The notes below the pieces were generated by a model. That model was given only the letters and a program-made list of their open reading frames with translations, made no database searches and had not been told where the DNA came from. A stretch of 64,000 nt of DNA from positions 93,041 to 157,040 of the forward strand of contig LATX02000006.1 in NCBI GenBank assembly GCA_001466705.2, in the 5' to 3' direction. Shown here one piece after another: positions 22,517-32,650 of this stretch (its first letter is position 1; every line of letters begins with the position of its first letter). The DNA comes from Moniliophthora roreri (taxonomy: Eukaryota; Basidiomycota; Agaricomycetes; Agaricales; Marasmiaceae). The position numbers and the translations under genes are program-made.

Positions 22517-23720
22517 GTTTTCATTACTTACACGAATGCTCATTGCAGATTTGCTGGTCTTATTATCCAGCCGCCAGTTCTTATGCGCCGATATTAATTG
22601 AAAAGAATCATTCTGTCACTTCTCAACGACTTCTATTGCTGTACAACACCCTCGCTCATACCCTCGCCTCCGCTCAGCATCAATATCTCAACATAGATGA
22701 ACACTCCTGCCGCTCGGCCATATTTCAGTACTTCCATGAGTCCCCATTCAATCAAACATTCCATTGCTTAATGACGTCGCACTTATGGTCCTCATACTGC
22801 AAGTCACTGTCAGACACTTTAAGGGTGAGCCAATCGCCGCCTTAGTACTGACTTCTTTTATGACAGACTACGGCCAAGGGCAGTTAACCGTATGGATTGT
22901 TCGTTCCCATGAGCAGCTTTGCTCTCCACAATTCCATGAAATATGTGGGTAGGTCGTTCCCTTAGTTACTGATGCTTTGTTTTCTGACTCCGCGTTCTGA
23001 ACACAAATCTACCTTCGAACGGCGCCTTGTCGGTGAGTATTCACATTCTTGTACATGGAATAATTCTATCAAGTTAACATCTCATTGATCCCTATCCCAG
23101 ACGACAGTTACGTCAAAAATTCTATTCCTGATACTGCCTCTCCTAGAACAACGGGTAATCTGCAAGAAACGAAGATGAGAGAAGGATCGCAGATTACATC
23201 GAGATCTCCGAGTCAATAACATCCATCTCACAAGTTACAGTATCCGTCCGTGTCTTTCTAGTTCACATTTATATCTGACAATTGTTATTCTCAATATTGT
23301 TACTGGTTTGTGCAGCGGGACAGACTTGTGTTGGCTACTTCGCCTATCAGCAAACACTGGCCCACTTTTTTTCTCAATTGACGCAATTCGCTTGTTCTAA
23401 GTTTGGTATGCTGTATCTCCACTTTTTGCTGTAGACTGAATGCCTCGATGTGGCCGTGTGTAGATTTTTGTACACACGGGTCTGGTCCTGGAAAGGAACT
23501 TGTAGTCTCAAAAAGCAGTGCAAATATCACAAGGTATACACAGCCCACAGGGAGTCATGTCAGATTATGTATTCAACATCTGCATCGACAGTAATCCCAT
23601 TCAATGATGGCTGTTTTGTAATTCTAAAGTTGACCTTGAGCGCTAGACCCTTCACACAACGCATGTAGCTCGTTTATTCATTCCCGTCATTGAACAGGTG
23701 TATCAAGCATGGTGAGTCTT
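22517..23720 (+). pseudogene. unknown gene upstream of copy E (decayed)
   Basis: Aligned in opposite orientation with 37560-38720 upstream of copy F. In F the exon-like stretches read SADIEMDRSVTANFYCRTTT, GVAFTVLIPEVTAKIL, NQGQLTVWGSLFAMGGSALY and STFERPLVG, ending at GT donors. In this copy the same exons carry frameshifts and stops (for example around 22760-22960). It is a separate gene family that travels with the membrane protein. I do not recognise it. Confidence 0.55.
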
Positions 23721-24050
23721 ACTGAATATATTTCTTGACGCTTCTCCACCTTCTATATACTTCACACTGAACTTGATACTTACATGGGTTGCCTTTGGGG
23801 ACCCGAGTCATAAACAAGACTGATCAATCAAATTGCCACATGTAAAAAGCTGTGGAGCAAGAAGAACTAATCAATGCGTGTAGGGTGCGCTCACTGTCTT
23901 CAGGGATCCGAGTCATCAAGCACAGTGGCTGCTGCAAGCAAGCTGTCAATCAGGGTCAGTGCGCGTGTAATTCTTAGTTGCCCCATATAGAAAGCATGTC
24001 TCTCCGCACTATAATCCAATTCCCGCATCCTCTAGCAGCCCCAGCGCGCC

Positions 24051-25736
24051 ATGATCCTCCTCTACGCCCTCTCACGTTCCTTGCCTCCCAGTACACTTGC
24101 CACTTCAACCAACACCTCTTCACTATTTGACCCAGTTACCGGTGAATGTATCGACATCAATGGGTGCAGAACAACAACAGGCATTCTATGGAGCTGCCTC
24201 TCGGTCATTCTGATTTGTACTTGGGTTGCTATTCATCCAAATATCCCAAGGGTTGGAACACACTCAGCAGTAGTGGTATACAAGAACATTGAACACATGG
24301 TCATTGCAATCCTTGCACCAGAGATAATCATCCTATGGGCAATGCGGCAATGGTATTCTGCAAGGGCAATTGCTGAGAAGTATAAAGGTGAGTTTTATTC
24401 AGTGGCATTTTGTCTGAAATTGAATGTATTTACTGCAGGTTATGGCTGGGGCATGTCACATGCATTCTTCATCATTATGGGAGGTTTTGCACTCTATGAA
24501 GGAGACACATTCCATGGGTATCTCTGGAATGATCAGGATGAAATCTATGCTGAAGATAACAAGAAGCCATATTCTGGGTATGATGAAAAACTCAAGGAAT
24601 ACATAGAACAGATCAAAATGCACATCCAAAGGGCTCAAGGTCATCCCCCCCAGGGAAACACTCCAATATCCAACTTAGTGGTGAGTCACCCTCTCAATGT
24701 ATTACCTTCCACTTCTCACCCAGTTCTTATACAGAACACCAATCAGTCACAGGAAAGCATCAATTTACTGGTATACCCCAACATTTGTCTGTATTGGAAC
24801 ACTCTGCTCACATCAACTTTCTCACAGGAAAAGAGTACTCCAGAACCTTCATGCCTTCTGGAATACTTCCTCCAAAAAGGCTACATCACTCTCACTGAAG
24901 ATGAAATCAAGGACAAGAGTCATGCTGACTTCATCACCAAATCCATTGCTCTCATACAAACAACATGGTTTATCCTTCAAGTAGCTGCCCGTGCTACAGA
25001 AGGTCTCACTGTTACTGAGCTTGAGGTTGTGACTGTAGGATTTGCACTCCTCAATTTTGGCACATACTTCTTGTGGTGGAATAAACCACTACGGGTCCAG
25101 TATCCTGTTCGGGTCACTTGGCAGCAGCAAGAACTGCATATGACTTCTTGGTCAAGTCAATCCAAGAGGAGCTGGATGGGGGCAATCCCAGAGGGAATAG
25201 CAGCAATCTGGCGCTACATTATTGAGGGTGATGCAAAGCCCGAGAATGTGCCATTCGCTATTCAGCTTATTTTTCTTCCGTTGTGGATGACATGGAGCAT
25301 TATTTCAGCATGTCTTGACCTCTTCCTTGATGATCAAAGTTTCACACATGAATTCTCTACAAGGCTGGAGGAGGATCCACTTCAACTTTACCTCACTGTG
25401 TATACCATTGCAGCTGCATTTGGTGCCATCCACTGCATTCCATGGATGTTTCAGTTTCCAACACAAATTGAGCAGCTGCTTTGGCGGATATGTGCTGTTG
25501 CAGTTGCAGCTGCACCTGTAGCAATGGGTTGCTTTCATTGGTGGATGAAGAAACTAGTAGACTCCAATCCAGAATGGTTGAATTTATCAATTGGCATTAC
25601 TGCCTATCTCCTCGGCATATCCTACATCTTCTTCCGACTCACCCTCATCATCCTTGCCCTCATGGCCTTGCGAGATCTCTCACCAAGCACATATCAAACC
25701 ATCCAGTGGACAACTCTTGTTCCTCACATTGGCTAA
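24051..25736 (+). CDS. multi-pass membrane protein family, copy E
   Basis: Exons 24051-24387, 24439-24680, 24735-24770 and 24828-25736 give 507 residues. All three introns are multiples of three (51, 54, 57 bp), so a frame also runs straight through; splice sites and the paralogues show they are introns. The signature is DPVTGECIDINGCR. Then come APEIIILWAMRQW, YGWGMSHAFFIIMGGFALYE, LLEYFLQKGYITLTEDEI, ELEVVTVGFALLN, and the end TIQWTTLVPHIG. Hydrophobic segments number about nine. The gene body is poor in CpG and rich in TG/CA compared with C and D, as expected after cytosine methylation. Intact in sequence; function unknown. Confidence 0.83.
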   Translation: MILLYALSRSLPPSTLATSTNTSSLFDPVTGECIDINGCRTTTGILWSCLSVILICTWVAIHPNIPRVGTHSAVVVYKNIEHMVIAILAPEIIILWAMRQWYSARAIAEKYKGEFYSVAFCLKLNVFTAGYGWGMSHAFFIIMGGFALYEGDTFHGYLWNDQDEIYAEDNKKPYSGYDEKLKEYIEQIKMHIQRAQGHPPQGNTPISNLVVSHPLNVLPSTSHPVLIQNTNQSQESINLLVYPNICLYWNTLLTSTFSQEKSTPEPSCLLEYFLQKGYITLTEDEIKDKSHADFITKSIALIQTTWFILQVAARATEGLTVTELEVVTVGFALLNFGTYFLWWNKPLRVQYPVRVTWQQQELHMTSWSSQSKRSWMGAIPEGIAAIWRYIIEGDAKPENVPFAIQLIFLPLWMTWSIISACLDLFLDDQSFTHEFSTRLEEDPLQLYLTVYTIAAAFGAIHCIPWMFQFPTQIEQLLWRICAVAVAAAPVAMGCFHWWMKKLVDSNPEWLNLSIGITAYLLGISYIFFRLTLIILALMALRDLSPSTYQTIQWTTLVPHIG

Positions 25737-25985
25737 TCATTGCAGGTATGTCACTATTCTAGTTCATCACTCATTCTGTGTATTTATATGCTCCTTTTCT
25801 AGTTGTGCACATTGACAACATTGTCATGTCACCCTATTACCCTCCATACTATGAATCTATGCATCCATTCATGATATTCTATTCTACATTTCCTTTCTCA
25901 AACATAACATCTTATCTCCTTTTGCTTGTACTTACTACTGCTCACACAACTGCTTTTACTTCCTGCCCAGGATATGATTTTTAAC

Positions 25986-26415
25986 TTGTTACCGTTTACC
26001 TATTTACCTTACCATACGCTAGTCTCTCGTAGACAGATGCTACAACTGACGATCACTCTATGGCGTGTGGGCGTCGCGATGTAGGCTGGGATGAAGCGAG
26101 AAAGACGGTACGTGATGGATCAGAGCTTATTATTATGAGTTGGCCCGCGACTTGCATTACCAAAGTGCGAGAGTAAAGGGCAAGGTGTATTTATTACGAA
26201 TGAACCCATATATTTGGAGACCTTGCCGAGTGCTCTACTCGTTGCTACACCACTGCAATTTACGTGCACACCAATTGCAGTGAACTTGATAAACCACCCA
26301 AGACCACAAACCCAACATGATTCCTTGAAAACAGATTTACATATGACTCAGTATTGCTAGCTACGGGATGAATAAGAAGCGAGTCCATAGATAATAACAA
26401 AAAGTCCCTCCTTCC
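25986..26415. other. intergenic spacer
   Basis: Lies between the left inverted-repeat arm and the 3' end of the next minus-strand gene. No coding or RNA feature recognised. Confidence 0.5.
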
Positions 26416-28130
26416 TCAACCTCTAACGACGTCCCCATACGCAGGAGGCAACCTCCCTGATGGATTCCTCGATAATGTCGACACAGGCACCGGCCCGGCG
26501 TCGACATGCCTCTCAATCATGCTTGGCCCATCAGATGTTGAAGGCTGATAGGAAAGAGTGCTTGGAGGTGCTTTCCGTGTCGAGAGGCTTCTCGTTACTG
26601 AAGCAGCAGCAGCAGCAGCTCCTGCTTCAGGATTATGGACCACTAATTGGGCAGAACCACTCCTCGACGATGCGCCGCCATTCGACTCTGAAACAGGAGG
26701 GGAAGTAGTCACTGATCGTGAGTACGAATCGTAGTAGCTTCCTGGTCCAGCCGAGTTTGAGGCATTTGAGTAGTTGTATGGTGTCGGCGCTGGTGGCAGA
26801 GGACCTGTATATAATTCATCAGCTCAATCAGAACATATGAACGAAATAGGTAAACGCACTATTCCTAGTCGGCGGGTCAGGATCAATTACTACAGACTTG
26901 TACTTGGATCTTCGCCTTCGCAGACAGAAGAATACGCCCAAAATTGCAGCTGCCACTCCAGCAATAACACCTATCACGATACCTGCGATAGCACCTCCAC
27001 CAATCCCTTTGCTTTCGGACTCTAGATTGGACGAATCCAAGGTACCACTTGAAACGGGACTCGTCGCGCTAGTAGAGCTGGATATTGACGAAGAACCGGG
27101 TATCGACGACGAGCCAGAGGGCTTGGGACATTTCGAGAAAGCGCCGTCGCCTAACGCACTGTAGGCTTTTGTGATCGTAGAAGAGGCCCATACACTAACC
27201 CACAGGCATATTTACTTAGCAACCTCAAAAACTCGGATCTTGAATGCGATGAACCACTCACTAAAACCAGGCGCCATCTCCCCAAAAGATATTATATATC
27301 TCATCAAAGATCTTGATGTTATTTCTACACACAGCATTCTGGATTTGGTTCGGCAGGCTAGTGTTTCAAGGGATCAGCGAGTGAGACAAGTTTCATCCAA
27401 AGTGGGCAGAATTCGTACGTTCTGTTAGTTTGTGGCGAACAAAACCCTTTGCGGTTGCCTTTTAGATACATCTGGTACGCGCCAACACCTGCCGAGGGTA
27501 AACGTGGTTGATAGTGATCAGCGCCCATCAGGCCATTCGAACAAGTAACGACGGACCGGCATCGACACCGCTCCCGCTTGGGCCTGCACCGACTTGGCAT
27601 CTGCAAGGTTTCAGTGAGTTGAGCTGGAGAAGGGGATGTAGGATGATGATGGAGCAGGCGTACGTTAAGCATAACATGCTCAGCGAAAAAGCAATGTTGT
27701 TACAGCAGCAATCGGCTAGTTTTGTTCAATATACGGATTCGGTAAGAGGGTAAAAGGATGCTCTGACCTACTTGCTCATCGCAATAGTCGGGTGGAGTAT
27801 TCGTAGTCAGCGTTCCAACACGGTCTGCGGGGATTGTTGAGTGACAGCCCAGTGACCCAGGCTTGAATAGGGTAAACGTACAATTCGAGTTGCACAATTT
27901 GCGTAAACGTTCGTAGGTATTGCCTGAGGTGACGATGGTTTGTTAACGTTCAAAGTTGGTAGGACTAAGCATAAATGCACACACGTACATGGTGTCTCCC
28001 CAACCGCATTTATATACCAATCCGATCCACTGTCAGCACATCTCGTCGTTCCATTTCCTTGCGCATGAGTGGGTATTAGAAGATAGGAGAAGAAGAGCAA
28101 CAGAAACGGGGATAAATTAGCAACCCACAT
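26416..28130 (-). CDS. single-pass Cys-rich surface protein with PPAY tail
   Basis: Nine exons on the minus strand: 28130-27989, 27923-27882, 27824-27768, 27715-27664, 27600-27557, 27488-27419, 27357-27262, 27194-26860, 26804-26416. They sum to 1227 bp (408 residues) with no stop, which supports the model. A signal peptide (residues 1-23) is followed by a Cys-rich ectodomain with GETPCNTYERLRKLC, TPPDYCDEQVADCCCNNIAF and GFCSPQTN. A Ser/Thr linker leads to one membrane segment (about residues 236-258) and RRRR. A Ser/Pro-rich cytoplasmic tail ends LPPAYGDVV; PPAY is a WW-domain ligand motif of the kind bound by Rsp5-type ubiquitin ligases. The tail has an Ala run from GCA/GCT repeats. This architecture is common in Agaricomycetes; its role is not known. 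Confidence 0.85.
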
Positions 28131-29870
28131 GGTGGGGGAGAAGGGAAGGGAATGGTGAAAGAGTTGCAGGATGGGCTCCGCCTGCCTGCGGCGCTGAGTA
28201 AATTGATGATGAAAGTGCTAAAGCCGTCTTTGCGAGCTCGAGCCTCAACTGGCTCGCTAATTTAACCTTCAGGGACGAGATCCCGAGACACTGCACTGAG
28301 ATAAAAAAGTTGGGCGATTGTGGAACAGGAAAAAAAGCAACCTGCGCAAAACCGTTATCTGTCTCGAGAGAGGCGGATACCGATGCCTGCAATAAGAGAA
28401 GAGAAAGTAGGAAAAAAAAGACGACCCAAGATTCAAGTCGCTCCAAACGCCATCAAAGGACTTTGTTCCCGGTGGAGCGGCTCGCAGCCATAGTTACACC
28501 GCCTTGTAAGATTCGTATCATATCCCTTGAAACGTGTGTAGTCCGGGACGACCGTGTATGTAAATTGCGAGGGCTGTCGGGATCAATGTTTGATTCAAGT
28601 CATCATTTCAGCTCGGAGACCAGAGGCCTCGTTCTGCGTTCGATACTTGGATGCAGTATCCCCATTTGAAAGGTCGAGATCTTTGCCCGGTTGGTTGGCA
28701 GGTACTGGGTACTGTAGGTCTCGTCACGACGGCCTGATACTGATATGCATCAGGAAACTAGCCTGAAAACGGTTTTTTGCCCAGCTTCGTGCTGGTTTAT
28801 GGCGTTATCGTAGTAGAGGCAACCTAACATACAAGGTCTAGCAACGTCAGGTTATCCTTCAATTAAGCTAACTGAAGAGGGACCCATGGCTCGGGGGAAA
28901 AAAGGACAAAGTGGGATGGTTATGACGTACTTGGTCTCTTCAACAAAAACCAAACTCTTCCAACGATATCAATGGAGGCAAACCTTCAGCGTCCGGAACG
29001 AGTTTTTGGAGAAAAAAGAAAGACCCGCGGCCGCGGGCACGTGGCAAAAGAGCCTTTCAAGCTTTCTCACGCTCATCTGTTTCTTCCGCGTTGCCATCGT
29101 CAGTGCCTTTTCGATACTTCAGCTCTCCTCGATGCTGGATCTTGCACAAACCCCCAGAAGTAAGAACACCAATCTGAACAAATCCGTAAAACTGGGGGGT
29201 TTCAACGGAGCATCACTCCAACCCTGAACGCAAACTTGGTCCAAAAGGATGTAGGCACGATAAATCCCATCAGCCCCACGTTTCTTACCCCGGAGGAATA
29301 TCCGATCTACATATAATATGACCCCCCACCCAAAGAAAGATGGTGGATCTACAGGCCTTCTCCAAAGAACGTAAACTCAGATCAATATCATACACTTGCA
29401 AGATGCCTCTCGTCTATCCTTCTAATGCCTATACAGACTACGAACGACACCCACGAGATGGAGGAAAAAAAGTATCAGGAACGCTCACCCTTGGAAGTTG
29501 ACCGGTCGATTCCCTCACATTTATGACTTGCGCGTATGGCAAGATCTCAAAAAACCTAATCCTTGACGATCGGTATATGTGGAATCTCAAGCCCAAAGCG
29601 GATGAAGAATGTACATGGGATTTCGGCTGTCAGTTTCTCTCTCTTGGGGATTCTAGGAGCTCGTAAAGCTAAAGACTTGAATCGAGCAATGGGGAATTTC
29701 TGCGCCATATCCGAGTCGCATGCTTCTCATAGCCAAGGTGCTGTTACGAGCAGACGTCGGGATAGAGGAGAACCCCGGCTGATGTGGCATGTATGTGGTC
29801 AATTCTTCCCTTTGGTTGATTTTTTTCAACTGGAAGTTGAGATTTTTACATAAATAGAGGCAATATTCGA
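28131..29870. other. region without a confidently recognised gene
   Basis: The first few hundred bases are the likely promoter of the minus-strand surface protein. A 113-codon plus-strand frame at 28886-29227 and a 96-codon frame at 29563-29853 exist but have no recognisable features. I do not call them. Confidence 0.4.
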
Positions 29871-30232
29871 GAGCCTTTCCTTTTGCGTCGTATGTTTACG
29901 GCTTACGGTGTGTTTCACGAGAAGTGCGGGCTTTCCAAGTTGGGAGATATTGAGATGAGCGTGTCAATTACCCACGCGGGCTGCTACTACTCCCTCGGGC
30001 TCGGGTTCGGGAATCGAAAAGCGACCGAGGTCTTCGAGAAGCAAATAATCTGATCTTTGTCATAAATTCGTCCTTGGATCCGGAACATGAAAGAGATTCA
30101 CTCGTACAAGTTAGCAACCTAGACGATTTCGCTAGCTTGGGTAATTGCGGCTCTCAGGATGCGTTTGCGATCTTGTACTTGCGGTGATAGTACTTACTCG
30201 ACTCCTGTCCCTCTTTTCTCTCACATCGGAGC

Positions 30233-30307
30233 GGGTATAGCTCAGCTGGGAGAGTAGTATTTACCTCTTACCTCTCCGTTCTGAAGATTCCCCGTGGTAC
30301 CCCCCCA
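30233..30307 (+). pseudogene. tRNA-Phe-like pseudogene 1
   Basis: GGGTATAGCTCAGCTGGGAG matches the 5' part of the tRNA-Phe at 31720 and TTCTGAAG the 3' part. The 5' half of the anticodon arm is gone, so no Phe anticodon loop can form, and the T-arm is damaged. A T-run follows about 20 bp downstream, as at Pol III terminators. Confidence 0.75.
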
Positions 30308-30676
30308 TATTCTATTGCGCTTTGGCTTTTTTTTTTGCTACCCACGACATAACTAGGGCCATGATTCGGGAAACCTTTTTTTCTTTTGCGTCGTAATGTT
30401 TCACGGGAAGCGTGAGTTTTCCAAGCTGGGAGGAGTGTGTCAATTCTTTATGCTACTCCCTCGGGCTCGGTCTCGGGGAATCGAAAAGCGACCGAGGGTC
30501 TTTGTGTGAAATGGTGTTCTTTTGTCGTAAATCGTCCTTGGATCTTGAACATGAAAGGGAATTCACTCGTACAAGGTCAGCAACCCAGATGATTCGCTAG
30601 CTTGGGTAATTGGGACTCTTCAGAGTGCCTTTGCGATCTTAAATTCGCGGTGATAGTACTTACTCGACCCCGGGGC

Positions 30677-30745
30677 GGGTATAGCTCGGCTGGGAGAATA
30701 GTACTTGTTTACCTCTTACGTCTCCGTTCTGAAGGTTTCCCCCAT
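30677..30745 (+). pseudogene. tRNA-Phe-like pseudogene 2
   Basis: As pseudogene 1; the T-arm and 3' acceptor strand are mostly lost. A T-run of about 18-20 bases follows near 30760-30779. Confidence 0.7.
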
Positions 30746-31135
30746 AGTCTATTGCGCTTTGTTTTTTTTTTTTTTTTTTGCTACCCACGACATAACTAGG
30801 GCCAAGATTCGGGAAACCTTTTTCTTTTGCGTTGTATGTTTCACGAGAAGCGTGGGCTTTCCAAGTTGGGAGGAGCATGTTAATTCTTCACGCTACTTCC
30901 TCTGGCTCGGGCTCGGGCTCGGGAATCGAAAGCGACCGAGGGTCTTTGAGAAGCAAATGATAGTGATCTTTTTGTCCTTGGATCCGGAATATCAAAAAGA
31001 TTCACCCGTACAAGTCAGTAACTCGGATGATTCGCTGGTTTGGATAATTGGGGCTCTCAGGGTGCCTTTGCGATCTTAAAACTTGCGTTGATAGTACTCA
31101 CTCGACTCCTATCCTTTTTTTTCTCGCATCGGGGT

Positions 31136-31216
31136 GGGTATAGTTCAGCGGTAGAGCAGTATTACCTCTTACGTCTCTATTCTGAAGATTCTCGCGTTCG
31201 ATCCGGGGTATCCCCA
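31136..31216 (+). pseudogene. tRNA-Phe-like pseudogene 3
   Basis: Best-preserved copy: GGGTATAGTTCAGCGGTAGA gives a good A box, GTTCGATCC an intact B box, and the ends can pair (GGGGTA with TATCCCC). The 5' anticodon stem and loop are deleted as in the other two, so it cannot decode Phe. It could still recruit Pol III. Confidence 0.75.
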
Positions 31217-31719
31217 TGTTGTTACATGATGTTTAGTGAGGAGGCCGGTGCGGAGGGAAACGATGTACTAAATAATCTGTTTCCAAGATGTTATGAGGGG
31301 TTAAGATTTGGAGATGCGAAGGCAGCTGGAATGTCCTACTTCCTAGTTTCCAGCTAGAGATAATGACAGCATTTTCGTTTTTGAATGACGGGTAATAAGA
31401 GAGATAGATAGTAGACTCTTTTTTTTCTTCGCTTGTAGAGGTTTGTTACGTAGGGAAAGGCCGTTAAACCATTGAAACAATGGACACCGGGATGAACGAC
31501 TCTTCGTGCAAGTTGTTTTTTTTCTTCTTCCTTTGAGCTAGCGACGTTCTAGGGCTTTCAACGGTGTCTGCCTTGATAATGAGAGAATGGAGATCTAGGT
31601 ATCGATGGGAAGGATCAGAGCCTGGGGTGGTTTTTGCACTTGCATAAGATGACTCCCATTTGTGGGTACGCGTAAAGACGTTGCGTGCTGAGTTGGTGAG
31701 AAATGAGGGGTGTAGTATG

Positions 31720-31820
31720 GGGGGTATAGCTCAGCTGGGAGAGCAGCAGACTGAAGTTCAGGTGAACCAATCTTATGCACCTCATTCTGAAGGTCCCGCG
31801 TTCGATCCGCGGTACCCCCA
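31720..31820 (+). tRNA. tRNA-Phe (GAA), with intron
   Basis: The acceptor stem GGGGGTA pairs perfectly with TACCCCC (31813-31819), with A73. The D-arm is GCTC...GAGC. The anticodon GAA is at 31753-31755 in CTGAAG, followed by an intron of about 28 bp (31757-31784). The T-arm is CCGCG-TTCGATC-CGCGG. The intron sits one base after the anticodon as in other eukaryotic tRNAs. One mismatch occurs at the outer anticodon-stem pair. A T4 stretch occurs about 30 bp downstream. Confidence 0.93.
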
Positions 31821-31931
31821 TCATACGGTGGATTTGCTATGAGATCTTTTATGGGACGGTGTGTAAAAGTACCTTTTTCCGTATGTAGCGAAAGGGAAAA
31901 AAAAGTGTAAGCATACGGACGGAGGCTTCAT

Positions 31932-32034
31932 GGGCCTGACTGGGATTTGAACCCAGGCTCTCCTCGAGTGGGGTTCAACCATTGACCGTATTCAGCGACC
32001 CGAACGAGGCATCTTACTACTAGACCATCAGGCC
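31932..32034 (-). tRNA. tRNA-Pro (CGG), with intron
   Basis: Minus strand. The acceptor GGCCTGA pairs with TCAGGCC, with discriminator C. The anticodon stem CCTCG/CGAGG encloses the loop TTCGGGT, giving anticodon CGG. An intron of about 31 bp follows position 37. The T-arm is TGGG-TTCAAAT-CCCA. A run of eight T lies about 28 bases past the 3' end (31897-31904 on plus). It is transcribed away from tRNA-Phe, with the 3' ends facing each other. Confidence 0.92.
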
Positions 32035-32650
32035 GTTGATGGGAGGAATACTGATAAACGGTGCGGGATGGAAGGCGCGCAGGTAGGATAGATCGTCGAG
32101 GTCACCGACGGTTGTGATGTCATTCGGCTGGCTGAATTAAAATGTTATTGGACCGTGTCTATTACAGTTACGGTGATAGACGTGTGTGTATACAGCTGTC
32201 AATCATTTTTGGAAGATGGTTACCGCCCAACTCGACATAAAAAAGCCCCACTCGCCTTTCCCTCCTCTGCCGCTGTCCCCCCTCTGTATCTCTTTCTTCC
32301 TTCCTCTGAGCTCTACATCCTCCGAACGCTCAGCGGAAATTCAATCAAGTCGTTAGTATATGGAATATGAAAACGGCAACGGCGGGAAACGCCAAGCCGC
32401 CAAAGTTGATATAATTGATGTGAAACCAAACAAGTCACCAAACATCAAGACTCCTAACCGTGGGATCCTTATCCGAGCTCCTTGTTCTCTTCCCTTCCCC
32501 GTTTCCCATCCCGCAACGACCCACTCCCTCCTCAAATCCCCTTCCCTTCATTTCCGTCTCTACATTCCTTAATAATCCCCATTTCCACTCTTTTCAAAAC
32601 ACACATAAACTCTACGAACCAAGAACGAGAAGAAACACAAAACAAAAAAC
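32035..32650. other. divergent upstream region of the single-pass protein gene
   Basis: Long pyrimidine-rich (CT) tracts at about 32240-32300 and 32480-32580 just upstream of the ATG at 32651 are typical of fungal promoters. No coding feature is called. Confidence 0.5.

Larger units (their letters stand above)
22517..25985 (+). repeat. inverted-repeat arm, left
   Basis: Contains the decayed upstream gene, membrane protein E and about 240 bp of 3' flank. It matches 35310-38720 in reverse orientation along its whole length, including non-coding 3' sequence (a ccattaccccccatactacaa-like block near 25840 and, inverted, near 35570). Confidence 0.85.
29880..31220 (+). repeat. tandem array of three tRNA-Phe-derived units
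   Basis: Three head-to-tail units of about 400-450 bp (about 29880-30330, 30375-30780, 30825-31220). Each has the same order: a ttcacgagaagc-like start, a CTCGGGCTCGGG block, GCGACCGAGG, a run ending TACTTACTCGAC, then a tRNA-Phe-like sequence. In units 1 and 2 a T-run and gctacccacgacataactag follow. Units differ by many small changes, so the array is not a recent assembly artefact. Confidence 0.85.

Noticed and set aside
28886..29227. 113-codon plus-strand frame with a hydrophobic stretch
   Set aside because: No paralogue, splice support or recognisable motif. It lies in a region without other coding signals.
30677..30745. Functional tRNA call for the Phe-like copies
   Set aside because: All three lack the 5' anticodon stem and loop, so a decoding tRNA cannot fold.
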